From the NCBI RefSeq assembly GCF_002234675.1, contig NC_019866.2, positions 9,329,261 to 9,393,260 of the forward strand: DNA of 64,000 bases, written 5' to 3'. The notes under the pieces are model-generated. The model made no database searches and was not told the DNA's origin. It saw only the letters and a program-made list of their open reading frames with translations. Every line of letters begins with the position of its first letter. Within the stretch, counting starts at the first letter, position 1. This DNA comes from Oryzias latipes (taxonomy: Eukaryota > Chordata > Actinopteri > Beloniformes > Adrianichthyidae). Positions 37,826 through 64,000 of this stretch are shown in pieces. A program made the position numbers and the translations under genes.

Positions 37826-38880
37826 CAGACTAAAAGCAGACTCAGACCGTGATCTTGAGTTACATCAGCCCAGGCCCTCAAATGCACTGTAAGAGCACAG
37901 GTACAAAGGAAATTGCCCATGTAAAGTACTCATTCAGGATAAATAGGTTTACTGTCTTTCCTTTGCTAGCCAGATGACACCTCTTCATCTGTGGTTCTCT
38001 CCCTCACATGTCTGCACAAGAGTAAGGTCTGTTCAAAGCCCTGCACTCATCCTCACTCACTGTCTTCGCCTGGTGTGACGGAGCTTAAGCCACAACTAAA
38101 GATCAGAATCACTTCTAGTCTGCAACAAAATCATTTCTTAGTCTTAAATGGCTCAAGACTTTTCAGTCCAGACAGCTGAAGTGAAAGACCCACTCGGAGG
38201 AAAATTGTGTTCTTGGTGTTTTTAAACATGTTCTTGTGGCAGTTTTCTGATGATGGAGGACATATACAAAGAAAATAAAGCTTAAAATAGTATTTCAAAG
38301 TATTTCTTTATACAAATCGTTGTGAATCAGGAGCAGATGAAACAATGCTGGTGGAAAAAACTTGTAGAAGTGATGTAAAACTCACTACAGCGAGCTACAA
38401 GCTCCCTGCTCTGCTCCATTCTGATGCATGTAGACAAATAGATCCATGTACTTCCTTGTTTTCCTCTTCTGAGCTGGCATCTGCCCAAAACTGTATGTCT
38501 GGATAGCTCCAGTATTGCTCGCCATTTTTGTTGTCTGTAATGATAGGTTGGGGGTGTGAGGGGCTGTAAGCTAGTGGGAGAAAGTGTAAACAGATGGATG
38601 TCTGGAAGTAGAGGCAGACTTACTCCACGCCAACAGCCAGCCCTCAACTCAGAGGCGAATTTCTAATGAACTCCTGCTGCTCTGCAGAAACTATGTCCTA
38701 GAAAACAACACAGGTTTTTTGATGTTGACTGAAAACAGCATCATCATAATTAAAAGACCACTGAGAACGGCTTTGCAATGGATCAAAAAATGATTGGAGT
38801 GGGACTTTAAAACATCTGTATTTGTGCCTAACCTTATTAAAATATTTTTGAAACAGTGGGCTGTAACTAAACTATTATTG
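37826..38880. repeat. Duplicated block, copy 1 (upstream flank of tnfsf14)
   Basis: Begins CAATCAGACTAAAAGCAGAC about 150 bp upstream of the tnfsf14 start codon and matches 41851-42602 in the same orientation with few differences. It includes an entire TTAA-family MITE (38186-38806) and about 70 bp of non-MITE sequence beyond it, so the duplication is segmental rather than a second transposition. A shared 62-codon open frame in both copies (37991-38179 and 42017-42205) has no recognisable domain. Confidence 0.85.
38186..38806 (-). mobile_element. TTAA-family MITE (copy C, full length)
   Basis: Plus-strand ends are AGACCCACTCGGAGG and TTGGAGTGGGACT, inverted repeats of about 13 bp, flanked by TGAA and TTAA (target TTAA with one change). 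Length 621 bp, no coding capacity. Best reference copy for the family in this window. Confidence 0.75.
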
Positions 38881-41675
38881 CTCAGTTAAGTCAAGTTAAC
38901 ACATGAACAAATTGGTACTGAAAAATTAATTTTTGTGTTGAAAAGTGTTGTTATCTACAGGAATTGTTTCAAAGTAGTAATTGTAGAAAAAATTAATTCT
39001 TTTGAACAAGAATCGAAACTGTTTGATTTTGATCGATGATTTATTATTTTTATGATTAGTTTTATAAATTAAGGGTTATTTCAGAGACTGTTTTTTTTTC
39101 TCTCTCTCAGTGACTGAGGGGAGTAGACAGCTTTTTCACACCTGCACCGCTCGAACTGCTTGCTCGTGTGTCTGCAAAGACCAAGTGTTTTCTGACTGAT
39201 GTTCACTTTCTGGTGCAACCACCAACCTCGGGTACCTCAATGGTTACAGCATTTCTACATCATAACCATTCTTAAAAACAGGAAACAACCAAATAATATC
39301 GTTCATCAGGATGTTAGTGTGTCACTCAGCTGTACGTTGCTCCTAGAAAATCTGGAGAGATGGGAAAACGGAAAGATTTAGGGAAATGTAAGCAACAATT
39401 GGTTCTCTGAGGACATAAATAGACCCTTTTTAAAGAAATAGAACATCATGGAAAAATGTATTTATTTCCATAATTCCATAAAAGTAATCAACTCTCATAG
39501 AATTTAGATTCAGAACACACTTTTTAATTGCTTTCTAGTTTTTATTTGTTTATTTTTTCATAAATTGGGGTTCCATCTCATAAAACCCACAAAGACAGGA
39601 TTTCAAAAAAATTGAAAACTATGGAGAAATCTGCACAAATTCTACAAGACATGAATGTTTTAAACTGAGTTTCACCAACTGTTTCTACCAAAACTGAGTT
39701 TCTTTTATCTGCACTTTCCTAAATGATACTAAAGATAAATAAGATAAATTCTCCTCCTCCCCTTTGAAAATGTTTTTCATATTAATCACACAGAAACGTA
39801 CGTGACACCCTGGAAAGACAGCTGGCAGGAGAGAACAGACTCCAGTCGGGTCCATCCTAGATTTGCTTGTAATGATGAGAGTTAGGCAACGTCATTAAAT
39901 CTCCAGATAAACTCTGATCAATACCGTCAAAACAGTCAGTGAGAGGAAAGGAGAGCTTCTGTAAAAATGGAGAAAAGGGTGGGAAGAAATGACAAAGTCT
40001 GGGAGACAGAAAGGCTAGTTTGGCAACAAAGACAGCTTAAAAACCACAAAGAAGGGCTACTGATGAGACGAAAAAGCTTTATTGTGATGCAGTTTGAGCT
40101 CAGAATCAAACTATAATCTTTAAGAAATACTAAAAGAAAATAAAGACCGTAAAAGGAGAACATCAGTTGTATGGGGATCCATGAGGCCCCCTTTAACATG
40201 GAAAAATGGGACAGATTGAGAGGGTCCTGAGTTAAATTGGAGGGATACACTTCAAAACAGACACATGTGGCTAACAAGAGATAGAAGATGCTTGAGCTAC
40301 CAGTAGATGTCCTCTATAGACCTTATCATGAATGCTAAACCCCCAACTATTAAAAAATGTTAAAGCCGACAATTTCTTTAGCAAAAAAGCTTGGGGTTAT
40401 GAGTCTGTCTGGAAAACAAGGTTATTGATACAATCAAAAAGCTTGAATTCCAAGCTTTGAACTAATAAGCATCATCTGGTATCAGATCTTGTCAGCAAAG
40501 ATGGAAAAAGCAAGACTGACGTGTAGTTCTTGATTTAGCAAATGAGTTTGGCTCAGGGTCACACATTTTACTGTAGGAAGCTTTAAAAAAAATGTTGAAT
40601 GCCAAGCACAGTGAGTGGGTTGGTGAATGAATATTTCCAAGAAAGAACAGCTGAATTTACAACAGACTGGCAGAAGTTAGAAGTACTGATAATGGCAGAC
40701 TGCAAAATTTCTCCTCTGGGTTTTAGAGCAGCAACTCCCACCCATTGAAGCAGACATAGATGATGGAACAATTACCACCAAAGCATCATGTTGGCTTCGG
40801 ATGAAAGTTCATCCAAAAATTCAAGAAGTATTCATTAGTAAATGGTGCAACGTCACATCTGGGAATCTTTATTAATGGGGAACATGTCCTAACTCTGTAG
40901 AGGTGGCATGATGCTAAACCAAGGTACCAGTGTCAATGCAATACATATCAGAGCATCTGGTCTTTCTGGTCAACTAAAAGGATGGTGCTTGCAATTTGTT
41001 CTTTTGCCACAATTGCTGTGACTTTTATTAGTCTATGATACATAAATAGCAAAAGTAGAGAAGTTTGTGAGAATGATCCAGATGTGTCGAGCTCAGCTCT
41101 TGAAGTTTCTGCAGGAAGGAATTGGGAGCCGGAGGATGGAGTGCTGCAGGCTGAAGGCAGCACTTAGAGAGGAATGTTGCTGCATGAACATGGTGGGCTT
41201 GGTTTAAATGCATCTCATAAATCATAATGCATCTACAGCTGACAAAAGCAAGCCGGTTATAGATTAAACCAAAACGCAAGTTGAGGCTGCAAAAGCAGTT
41301 GATCAGGTGTTACTGGACCAGTGAATGAGATGGGAAGATACAGGGAGAAAGAAAGTGTCCAAGACAAGTAGAAGAGGGATGTAGGCAGTATTAACACTCA
41401 TTGGTCCCAGCATTAAACCATCAAATGGTTTCTGCGTGAGGTTGTGTCTGCAGCTCACCGTTCCACTTGAGGAAAAGTCCAATGCAGAGAAAAAAATCTC
41501 ACAAATCTAGGTGGGTGACAGCTAACAGTTTTATTATTGTTATTATGGTTGGTTTTATTTTATTTAAAAATGTTGCTTTTATTGTTTTTGCTGTGCTTAC
41601 AGAAGCTTGTATTGTTAATCCCTAATCTTTGTCATTAAGAATACTAATGTTACTCAAAAATGGGATGGGGGCACA

Positions 41676-41826
41676 CAAATATCCACATTACATCACAGAT
41701 CACATTTTTCATCTTGTGTATAAAGTAAGATCTTTAAAAATTAAGAATCTGAATGGTGCTTCTCTTTGAAAGGCCCATTAGACGAACCGGTATGTGTGCA
41801 GCCTGATGGTTTTCCTTAAATTCAGG
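41676..41826. repeat. Direct repeat R, copy 1
   Basis: Shares with 42817-42965 the strings CCACATTACATCAC, CACATTTTTCATCTTG and GTGTGCAGCCTGATGGTTTT in the same order and orientation. The two copies bracket duplicated block copy 2. Confidence 0.8.
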
Positions 41827-41850
41827 TCGATTTAGGGGTCATTTTAGCAA

Positions 41851-42602
41851 TCAGACTAAAAGCAGACTCGGACAGTAATCTTGAGTTACATCAGCCCAGG
41901 CTCTCAAATGCACTGTAAGAGCACAGGTACAAAGGAATTTGCCCATGTAAAGTACTCATTCAGGATAAATAAGTTTACTGTCTTTCCTTTGCTAGCCAGA
42001 TGACACCTCTTCATCTGTGGTTCTCTCCCTCACATGTCTGCACAAGAGTAAGGTCTGTTCAAAGCCCTGCACTCATCCTCACTCACTGTCTTCGCCTGGT
42101 GTGACGGAGCTTAAGCCACAACTAAAGACTAGTATCACTTTTAGTCTGCAACAAAATCAATTCTTAGTCTTGAATGGCTCAAGACTTTTCAGTCCAGACA
42201 GCTGAGGTGAAAGACCCAATCGGATGAAAATTGTGTTTTTGGTGTTTTTAAACATGTTCTTGTGGCAGTTTTCTGATGATGGAGGACATATAAAAAAGAA
42301 AATAAAGCTTAAAATAGTAGATGGCCAGCCCACAACTCAGAGGCGAATTTCTAATGAACTCCTGCTGCTCTACAGAAACTATGTCCTAGAAAACAACACA
42401 GGTTTATTTTGACTGAAAACAGCATCATCATAATTAAAAGACCACTGAGAACACCTTTGCAATGGATCAAAAAATGATTGGAGTGGGACTTTAAAACATC
42501 TGTATTTTTGCCTAACTTTGTTAAAATATTTTGACTCAGTAATTATTAATAATTACTAATTAATAATAATTTTGACTCAGTAGACTGTAACTAAACTATT
42601 AA
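41851..42602. repeat. Duplicated block, copy 2
   Basis: Second copy of 37826-38880. Its MITE (42212-42490) lacks about 340 bp of the interior present in copy 1, and there is a small AT-rich insertion near 42535-42580. No tnfsf14 exon accompanies it. Confidence 0.85.
42212..42490 (-). mobile_element. TTAA-family MITE (copy D, internally deleted)
   Basis: Ends AGACCCAATCGGATG and TTGGAGTGGGACT, flanked by TGAA and TTAA exactly as copy C, with about 340 bp of the middle removed. It arose with the segmental duplication, not by separate insertion. Confidence 0.75.
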
Positions 42603-42816
42603 TGTCAGCTTACAAATGAAGGCTAAAGAAACTCCCCTCTATATCTGTGGTAGATATGAATGTCACAATCATAATAATTAGAAAAAAATCAGTTAAACTG
42701 ATTTGCATTTTATTTATTACGCGTTAACTTGCAATTGTTGTCTGAGATTTAATGTAACATTTTCCCAAGGTGAGTCCTTCGGCCATGTCAGCTATAATCT
42801 AAATGTCCCAAACGTC

Positions 42817-42965
42817 TCAGATATCCACATTACATCACAAATCACATTTTTCATCTTGCATGTATAAAATCTTAAGAATCTGAATGGATCTTCTTGTTGA
42901 AAGGCCCAATAGACGTTCCGGTATGTGTGCAGCCTGATGGTTTTCCTTGAGTTCAGGAAGATTAG
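42817..42965. repeat. Direct repeat R, copy 2
   Basis: Partner of 41676-41826; see that entry for shared strings. Confidence 0.8.
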
Positions 42966-43623
42966 CGATAATTTCAAGTGTTTTGTAGGCTTCTAAGAAA
43001 ATGGTTTTCCTTTATTTTTATTCTTATTTCTGTTTTATTAGGTCCACTGCTGGTGCATTCACTTGTATGTTTTGTATTTTGTACAAAGTCTTTTCTACGG
43101 TGGCTGTACATTGTATGCTTTTGCAGTAAAAATAATGGATTTTAATGAATTCGGTGTATTTTGTAACAAATAGAAAATGTTGACTTATCTGCTTTTAACT
43201 ATAGCTCCCCTTGCAGGATGTAAGGAGAATTACAATTTTATTTATTTGTAGAAACATACAACAAAAATAATTTTTTGTGCAATTGTGCATTATTGGACAT
43301 ATAACATATAGATGTCTTTAGGAACAGATTAGGTTGAACATTATCAGCTTGGTGCTTCCTGTCCAGCCCTCAGACCGTCAGAGCTCACAGCCTCATGTGA
43401 GAGTGAAGTCCATCTGCAAAGCGCTGCTGATCTGACCCTGGTGGCTCCACTCGATCAGGATAGACTAAAAAAACTACAAACCTCGTGTTTTTCTTCAAGG
43501 AACAGCTAATGCAGAGGGTTTTTATGCACAAAGAAAACGTTTTCTTCCTGCATGAACCATTCTGAGGACAGCTGCTTGGAACTGGTGGGGGTAAAGGGAA
43601 ACCTCCTGAATGGACTATAAGCT

Positions 43624-45188
43624 ATGATGGCTGTCACAGCTCAGATCTGTTTGGAAATGCTCTTAACTCTGACTGTGGGGCTGATTTTGGGTTCTGAGGC
43701 AAAGCAACATATGGAGTTTACTTTCATATTACCTGCTGGCAGCACAGAATGCTTTTTCCAGTCGACCACAAGGAATGACAGCATGGAAGTAGAATACCAG
43801 GTAAATAAATTATATTATAAACAAAACTTTCTTTTTTTTACTTACTGTTTATAGTTTGTTGAAATAGGTCCAAATTGAACTTCTAGACTGTTTGGACTTT
43901 GATTTTACTAGTGATTAAAAAAGATACATAATAGTGGAAAATACCAAAACTAAAAGAGGAAAACTGATTAATTTGAAATCCATAGTTTAACCTAAAAGTT
44001 TACATTTGTGAATAGCATTTATCTTGTTTCACCTTTAATCACTTCATCATAGTCAGGACTTTGCTGGAGCCTCTTGCAGCTGCATTCCTGTCTCAGTGCA
44101 AAGTTCATGCTGCACCCTCCTGACTTTAACTGGACACCAGCGGCTCCTCACCAAAGGAACCAACACAGAACTGTTCCGTCCTTATGAGGGGGATGCAAAG
44201 GAAACATCCCAGCATGTCAAATGGAGTCAAACCATTCACACTTTAGCATCATGGAACAAAAATGGAACCCCTGAGAAAGGCTGTTTTTTTTTTTAACTCA
44301 GCTCTGTCTGACAATGAGCTTGTGTGAACTCCATGAGAGTTTGGCTGTTGCTCTCTTCGTTATCTCTGTCATTTGAATTTCATGCAGCAGTTGCACTGAT
44401 AAGCTTTGGCAGTGAACTTTATGTCAGGAGTGGAAATAAAAGCGTTTCAGTGTTGTAAAGCCTGTATAATCTGAATTCCTGATGGTTCCATCACAGGTGA
44501 TAGCAGGGTCAGGTCTGGATGTTGGCTTTGCCCTCATCTCACCAAACGGACACCGATTGATCTCTGACTTTCGGAATTCTCATGGCATCCACATGTAGGC
44601 TACAGTTTGACCTCAGAATTTTGACTTTTTTGCTGAGTTTTTTATTTTGAAATGTGACTTGCTTTCTTTCAGGGTGGATCCAGCAGTGGATGGAGACTAC
44701 AGGTTGTGTTTTGACAACAGCTTTAGCAAGCTATCAGAGAAAATGGTGTTTTTTGAGGTTGTTGTCAACAGTCAGAACAACGCAGCTGGAGGCCGAGAAG
44801 ACTGGGAGGACTTCACAGTGACAGAGAGCACAGTGGACTACAGACTGGAGGACATCAGGGTGAGGAGAAGTGGTTGAAAACATGTTTTTAAGGTGCTCCT
44901 CTCCATAAAAAAAAAAAAAAAAAAAAAAGAAAAGTCTCATTTTGTGTCTCGGTCCGGTCTCCTTCTTCCCAGTCATCAATGGAGTCAGTTCACAGGCATC
45001 TGGAGAAGAGCAGGCAGGTCCAGGCTGTGCTGCGGGCCTTTGAGTCCAGGGACCGTTACCTTCTGGAGGACAACCTGTGGCGAGTGTCCTTCTGGTCCTG
45101 CATCAACCTTTTAGTCCTGCTTACTGTCGCTGTCGTTCAAATTTACACTCTGCAGCGTCTCTTTGATAACAAGCGGGTCTGTACATAA
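43624..45188 (+). CDS. tmed1: Transmembrane emp24 domain-containing protein 1 (p24 family cargo receptor), four exons
   Basis: Exons 43624-43800, 44497-44594, 44673-44859 and 44973-45188 (stop TAA) join in phase with GT-AG introns to give 225 aa. Type I membrane protein of the early secretory pathway: signal peptide 1-24, GOLD domain with paired cysteines C43 (TECFFQ) and C104 (RLCFDN), a coiled-coil segment at about 155-185 ([20 protein letters not shown]), one helix at about 194-214 ([19 protein letters not shown]) and a short cytosolic tail [12 protein letters not shown]. p24 proteins cycle in COPII/COPI vesicles and aid cargo sorting between ER and Golgi. The LRAFESRD and FWSCIN stretches match TMED1 better than other p24 members. 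Converges with dnm2, as neighbours also seen on human 19p13. Confidence 0.93.
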
Positions 45189-45375
45189 CACGCATGTTTG
45201 TTTGTTTTTAGAATGATTTGAGAGCTGAACATGTTTGCAGACAAAAACGTGAGTTTTTATGGATTCCGACCTGAACTCAAACACAAAATACTTGAAGCTG
45301 TATTTGCAAATGTCACTACAGACTGAAAATGCAAAAACTGTTTATACTTTGTTCTTTATTAAAGCTTAAATGTTC
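45189..45375 (+). other. tmed1 3' UTR with ATTAAA poly(A) signal
   Basis: ATTAAA near 45357 (in TTTATTAAAGC), about 170 nt after the stop, is the nearest candidate signal. Extent inferred. Confidence 0.45.
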
Positions 45376-45881
45376 AGAGCTCATGGGTATTTTTTTTAAA
45401 TAGTGTTAATCAGCGGCCAAAACAACACAGGTGAAACCCTAATTCTATGACATTTTGATCTAAATCTCTTTCTAAAATATGTTCTGGTGAAAAAGCAGAC
45501 ATATTTACACACCTTTTCCGTATAAAATAAACAAGTCAGATGTTTGCCATCTGATAATTCCATTCACAAGATTTAACTATTGTTATTGCACATCTTTGCA
45601 CATTTAAACAAAATTCCATCCCTTTATTTACCTTTTATGTGAAGTGATATCATCCCTTTATGAAAAAATTGCATACATGTTTAAAGCTACATATTTTTAC
45701 TGTATTTTTTTTTTATTGCCGACCCACCAGTATCAGCAGCAGTTGTTTAGAGGCTGCTATAATGCATTTGCTCACTCGTTTTTAAAAAAAAAAAAAAGAA
45801 CTATTTTAAAGTAATAGCAAATTACTTTGTGTTTTCTGTTTTGCTTTTTAACAAATTTGTGCGTGTAACAGTAAAATATTA

Positions 45882-46001
45882 TTAAACGTTTTGGGTTTTT
45901 TTCTGACGCTGCTCTTCTGTGCTCATTGCTGCCGTGGGCTGAAGTCGGATGGTCTGCGTGTCGGTCGGGATCACCACTGGTTTCGACGTGGAGCTGGTCG
46001 C
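45882..46001 (-). CDS. Candidate orphan terminal exon, 39 codons, unknown protein
   Basis: On the minus strand a CAAACAG acceptor precedes exactly 40 codons ending in TAA, with GC-rich third positions in an otherwise AT-rich gap. The peptide includes KPVVIPTDTQTIRLQP and MSTEEQRQKK; I do not recognise it. No partner exon was found upstream, where the dnm2 3' UTR lies. A second frame across the same bases (from 46044) is also open. It may be a lost or untracked gene, an alternative exon, or chance. Confidence 0.3.
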   Translation of the reverse strand, partial: ATSSTSKPVVIPTDTQTIRLQPTAAMSTEEQRQKKTQNV

Positions 46002-46267
46002 CTGTTTGAAAACAATCAACCAACGTTAATCGCTCGACTACCATTTAGTCCAAAGCGTTTATGACCTGTAATCCTACAGGGCTGAGTTATCTGCAAAAAC
46101 AAAATATTAGATGGGATTAAATTAAACCTGAAGGTGATGAAGTCGACTGTCGTGGAAATTTGTGGACGATCTACAACTTGTAAAAACAAACTTTACCAAG
46201 TTGTTCTCTAATAATTTAAAAAAACTTGTTAGAAAGCAAATTGAAGCTAAAACTTGGCATGATTTAA

Positions 46268-46385
46268 CCCCTTCATACCCAAATTTATTTCTAATTATAT
46301 AAAAAAATGTATATTTTCAGGGCTTTTTTCATTCAAGGTGATGCTAAAAAAAAAGGGGAGTCCAGTCTTTAAAGGTATGAAGGGG
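46268..46385. mobile_element. Very short TTAA MITE (118 bp)
   Basis: Ends CCCCTTCATACC and GGTATGAAGGGG are perfect 12-bp inverted repeats, with an intact TTAA on both sides (46264-46267 and 46386-46389). It sits between the converging tmed1 and dnm2 transcripts. Confidence 0.8.
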
Positions 46386-46564
46386 TTAAAATATCTTGGT
46401 CTTAGTGAAAACTCTGGTTGTGACTGAAAGTCACAAACTTCAACCGAAACAGCAGTTTGTCGGTTTATATTTGAACAAAGAAAGAGTGGAAAAAACTAAA
46501 ACGCTCTACACCCTCGGGGACAGAAAGGAAAGAAAGTGCACACAGACAACAAAGAGACACCAAC

Positions 46565-48707
46565 CACCACAGCCGCTCCCTTTATTGTAGACAACACCTC
46601 TTTATTTTTCTAAATCAGTTCCATATATTTATTCAAATCAATAATTGGTGCAGAGGCACTTGACAAGGGTTTGCAAAACAAAGAGACTTTTGCAAGTTGG
46701 TTTCCATCCCCGTCTTCCATATTCAGAGAGGGGAGGGAAACAGGAGGCGCACAAGGAGACCCCGCAGCCTTACGTTAGCAGATACATCTACAGTGGAGGC
46801 AAGCTAAAGTGACAGGCACTGAAGAGTATAAAAATAAAAATAATACCCTGGGCTTATAAATTTATGGTACCCTTAAGGTTTTCTGGATTGAAGAGCATCA
46901 AATTTGAATTTTTTCTGAACTTTTTTCCCCAAAGATTCAACTACTCTTTCTGGCACTGTCACAGAAGGCAAGACCTGGAGAAAAAGGTAAAAACGGAAAG
47001 CACATTCTGTCGAGAGGCGACGGGACGTCTGAATGGTTTGACCCAATGCCCCCCCCCCCTATTTTATCGCCAGGTAATGTGACCCTTTAGACCTCATTAG
47101 AGAATTCCTCCGGAAAGAATGTGCATGGATGTCAGCTACGGATCAAACCAAACAGCATAACATCAAAGTATCCCAACCCCACTGCCACTGTGAGCCCTTT
47201 CTCCTTAAAAAAGTGAAATGATCCAAACAAAAAAAAAGTTACTGTATAAAGAAACCAATATTTATCAGCTAAATATGTTTTTCAAATCCTAAGTACACAT
47301 TCTGACAGGAAATCCCTGTAGCAGAACCATGGAAAAGCTAAAGAGCTGGTTGAACAAAGAAACACAAATGCCCAGGTTATAAATGATGTGTCATTTTTCT
47401 GCTAGAATTAATCCATGTGAAGATATTGTTCATTATTTGTTTAGTTAATAGACTATGATAGGATTTTAAGGTATTGGGCTTTGAATAGCAAAAGCGGGCT
47501 TTTTGTGACAAACTCTTCAGAGCAGCTATGTACAATTATGGAAGCACAATTTCAGCAGAAGCTATAAAAACTGAAGAATCTAGAGAGATAAGGAGGAAAT
47601 TTGTATCTACATATCAGCAAAATGACACTTTACAGCTGTGCTCTGATCACTTTGAATCAGCTCTGCCAAAAACTAACTAATTCCACCCAAAAGGGGTTGA
47701 GCTGATATTAAAGAACGTCTTAGGATTAGTGGAGAAAGCTTTCCACAGACCGTTTGTCCTTTCCCTCTCTGACATTTGTGCATAGTGTCCTGCTTTACAG
47801 ACTACATTTTCGCCGTTATGAGGAGCTTCCTGTAAGGCTAGACGGTTAGAAGTGCTTTGTGGTCACTCGAGTTGACATCTTTTTATTTATTTTTTTCCCC
47901 CCGGAAGTACAAACCACAGAGAGGGAAGCTGGAGATATTCTCCGTCTCCTGAAAACCCTTACCCTGTGTCTTTTTATGCTTCGTCTCTGCTGCGATTAAG
48001 ATTTGATTTAAAGCTACATTTAGAACGATCATTAAAAACAACAGTCACTCAAATAAAATAACACAAGAAAAAAAAATATATATATATATATATCATTGAC
48101 ACCACCAAAAATAACAGTGATAATAGGCTATTGGGGTCTTCTTTTTCAGTATGAAATCATTTTAGATACGAAATTCCAGTAAAACATTACCAATCGGTTA
48201 TAGGTGTTTTACACAAAGGTTGTCCGGGACAATCTCAAAATGATGGGAGGGGAGAGGAGAGCCAGCCAGTAAAGTTTAATAAGTTATTTCATGTAAGATA
48301 TATAATGCCGGGAACTTCTAGAAGAAATGGGAAGATAACGGTGGAGGAAACTAATCAAAAAGTAAAAAAAAAAAAAAAAAACACTCAAATTTTGACCAAA
48401 CTGATTGCATCTTCTACGAGAATGCGTCAATCAGATCATCGGGTTTTACTTTGTGTTCCACAGCAGTGAGAACATTTTCAAGTGGTTAAAGGGCTTCTTT
48501 TCCATCCTGTGCACTCAGACAGACATTAGCAGCTCATTAACATTGCATGAATTAATCATGTAGACGCGGCTGGAAGATGAGCGTTATGCATCGCTCCAAG
48601 TCTGCCTCTCCCCTCAACAACCCGCCACATCATCACCCGCTACATCTGTGTGGAGAATCATACGTCCACACGCAAACACACATGCCTAGGTGGGCTCGGC
48701 CACAGCT
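46565..48707 (-). other. dnm2 3' UTR (inferred extent)
   Basis: From the dnm2 stop to candidate AATAAA signals read on the minus strand at 46601-46606 and 46581-46586 is about 2.1 kb without other genes. It includes a short TA run (48077-48092). The extent is inferred from the signals only. Confidence 0.45.
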
Positions 48708-63989
<15,282 letters not shown>

Positions 63990-64000
63990 CTAAAGACAGA

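Larger units (their letters stand above)
38881..43623. other. Intergenic DNA between tnfsf14 and tmed1, rich in local duplications
   Basis: Contains duplicated block copy 2 (41851-42602) and a second pair of direct repeats (41676-41826 and 42817-42965). Other open frames, including a 113-codon one at 39936-40277 on the minus strand, are low-complexity and carry no recognisable domain. Confidence 0.55.

Noticed and set aside
37991-38179. 62-codon open frame repeated almost identically at 42017-42205
   Set aside because: Looks like conservation, but both lie inside the segmental duplication and show no domain; similarity reflects the DNA duplication, not selection on a protein.
39936-40277. 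113-codon minus-strand hydrophobic frame
   Set aside because: Leu/Phe/Ser-rich translation of purine-rich DNA without signal peptide logic, domain or repeats pointing to a gene.

Overview
The window looks like nuclear DNA of a ray-finned (teleost) fish. Vertebrate multi-exon genes with GT-AG introns are spread through AT-rich DNA. Between them lie elements typical of fish genomes: a Ty3/gypsy retrotransposon, a Tc1-like transposon, several short terminal-inverted-repeat elements flanked by TTAA or TA, tRNA-derived SINE-like repeats and long dinucleotide repeats. All gene identities come from reading translated exons; no database search was possible.

Layout. 1-4198 (-): 5' part of a Ty3/gypsy element, with a putative LTR (3637-4198) and an unbroken Gag-Pol frame running off the left edge. 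9535-24824 (-): a six-exon phospholipid phosphatase (PLPP family, best match plpp2) with an 11.6 kb first intron full of repeats. 29084-30795 (+): a four-exon TNF-family ligand resembling TNFSF9/CD70, with an AU-rich 3' UTR. 35822-37674 (-): a four-exon TNF ligand of LIGHT type (tnfsf14). 37.8-43.0 kb: local duplications, including a second copy of DNA upstream of tnfsf14. 43624-45188 (+): four-exon tmed1 (p24 cargo receptor). 46.57-63.99 kb (-): the C-terminal two thirds of dynamin-2 (dnm2), from the stalk through PH domain, GED and proline-rich tail; its GTPase exons lie beyond the right edge.

From memory, the gene set matches human chromosome 19p13 (PLPP2, the TNFSF9/CD70/TNFSF14 cluster, TMED1, DNM2), which supports the assignments. 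The genes do not form one pathway: dnm2 and tmed1 act in membrane traffic, the TNF ligands in immune signalling, and the PLPP in lipid phosphate turnover.

The most informative region is dnm2. It carries a mutually exclusive exon pair (10a/10b, 139 nt each) whose reading phases turn double inclusion or double skipping into an early stop. A GC-type donor lies just upstream, and a 12-nt microexon precedes the PH domain. I found no CRISPR array, rRNA or confident functional tRNA, and no wholly new system. The strongest 'second look' items are the dnm2 splicing logic, the intact Gag-Pol frame, the recurrent TTAA elements, the duplicated tnfsf14 upstream block and one orphan candidate exon at about 45.9 kb.
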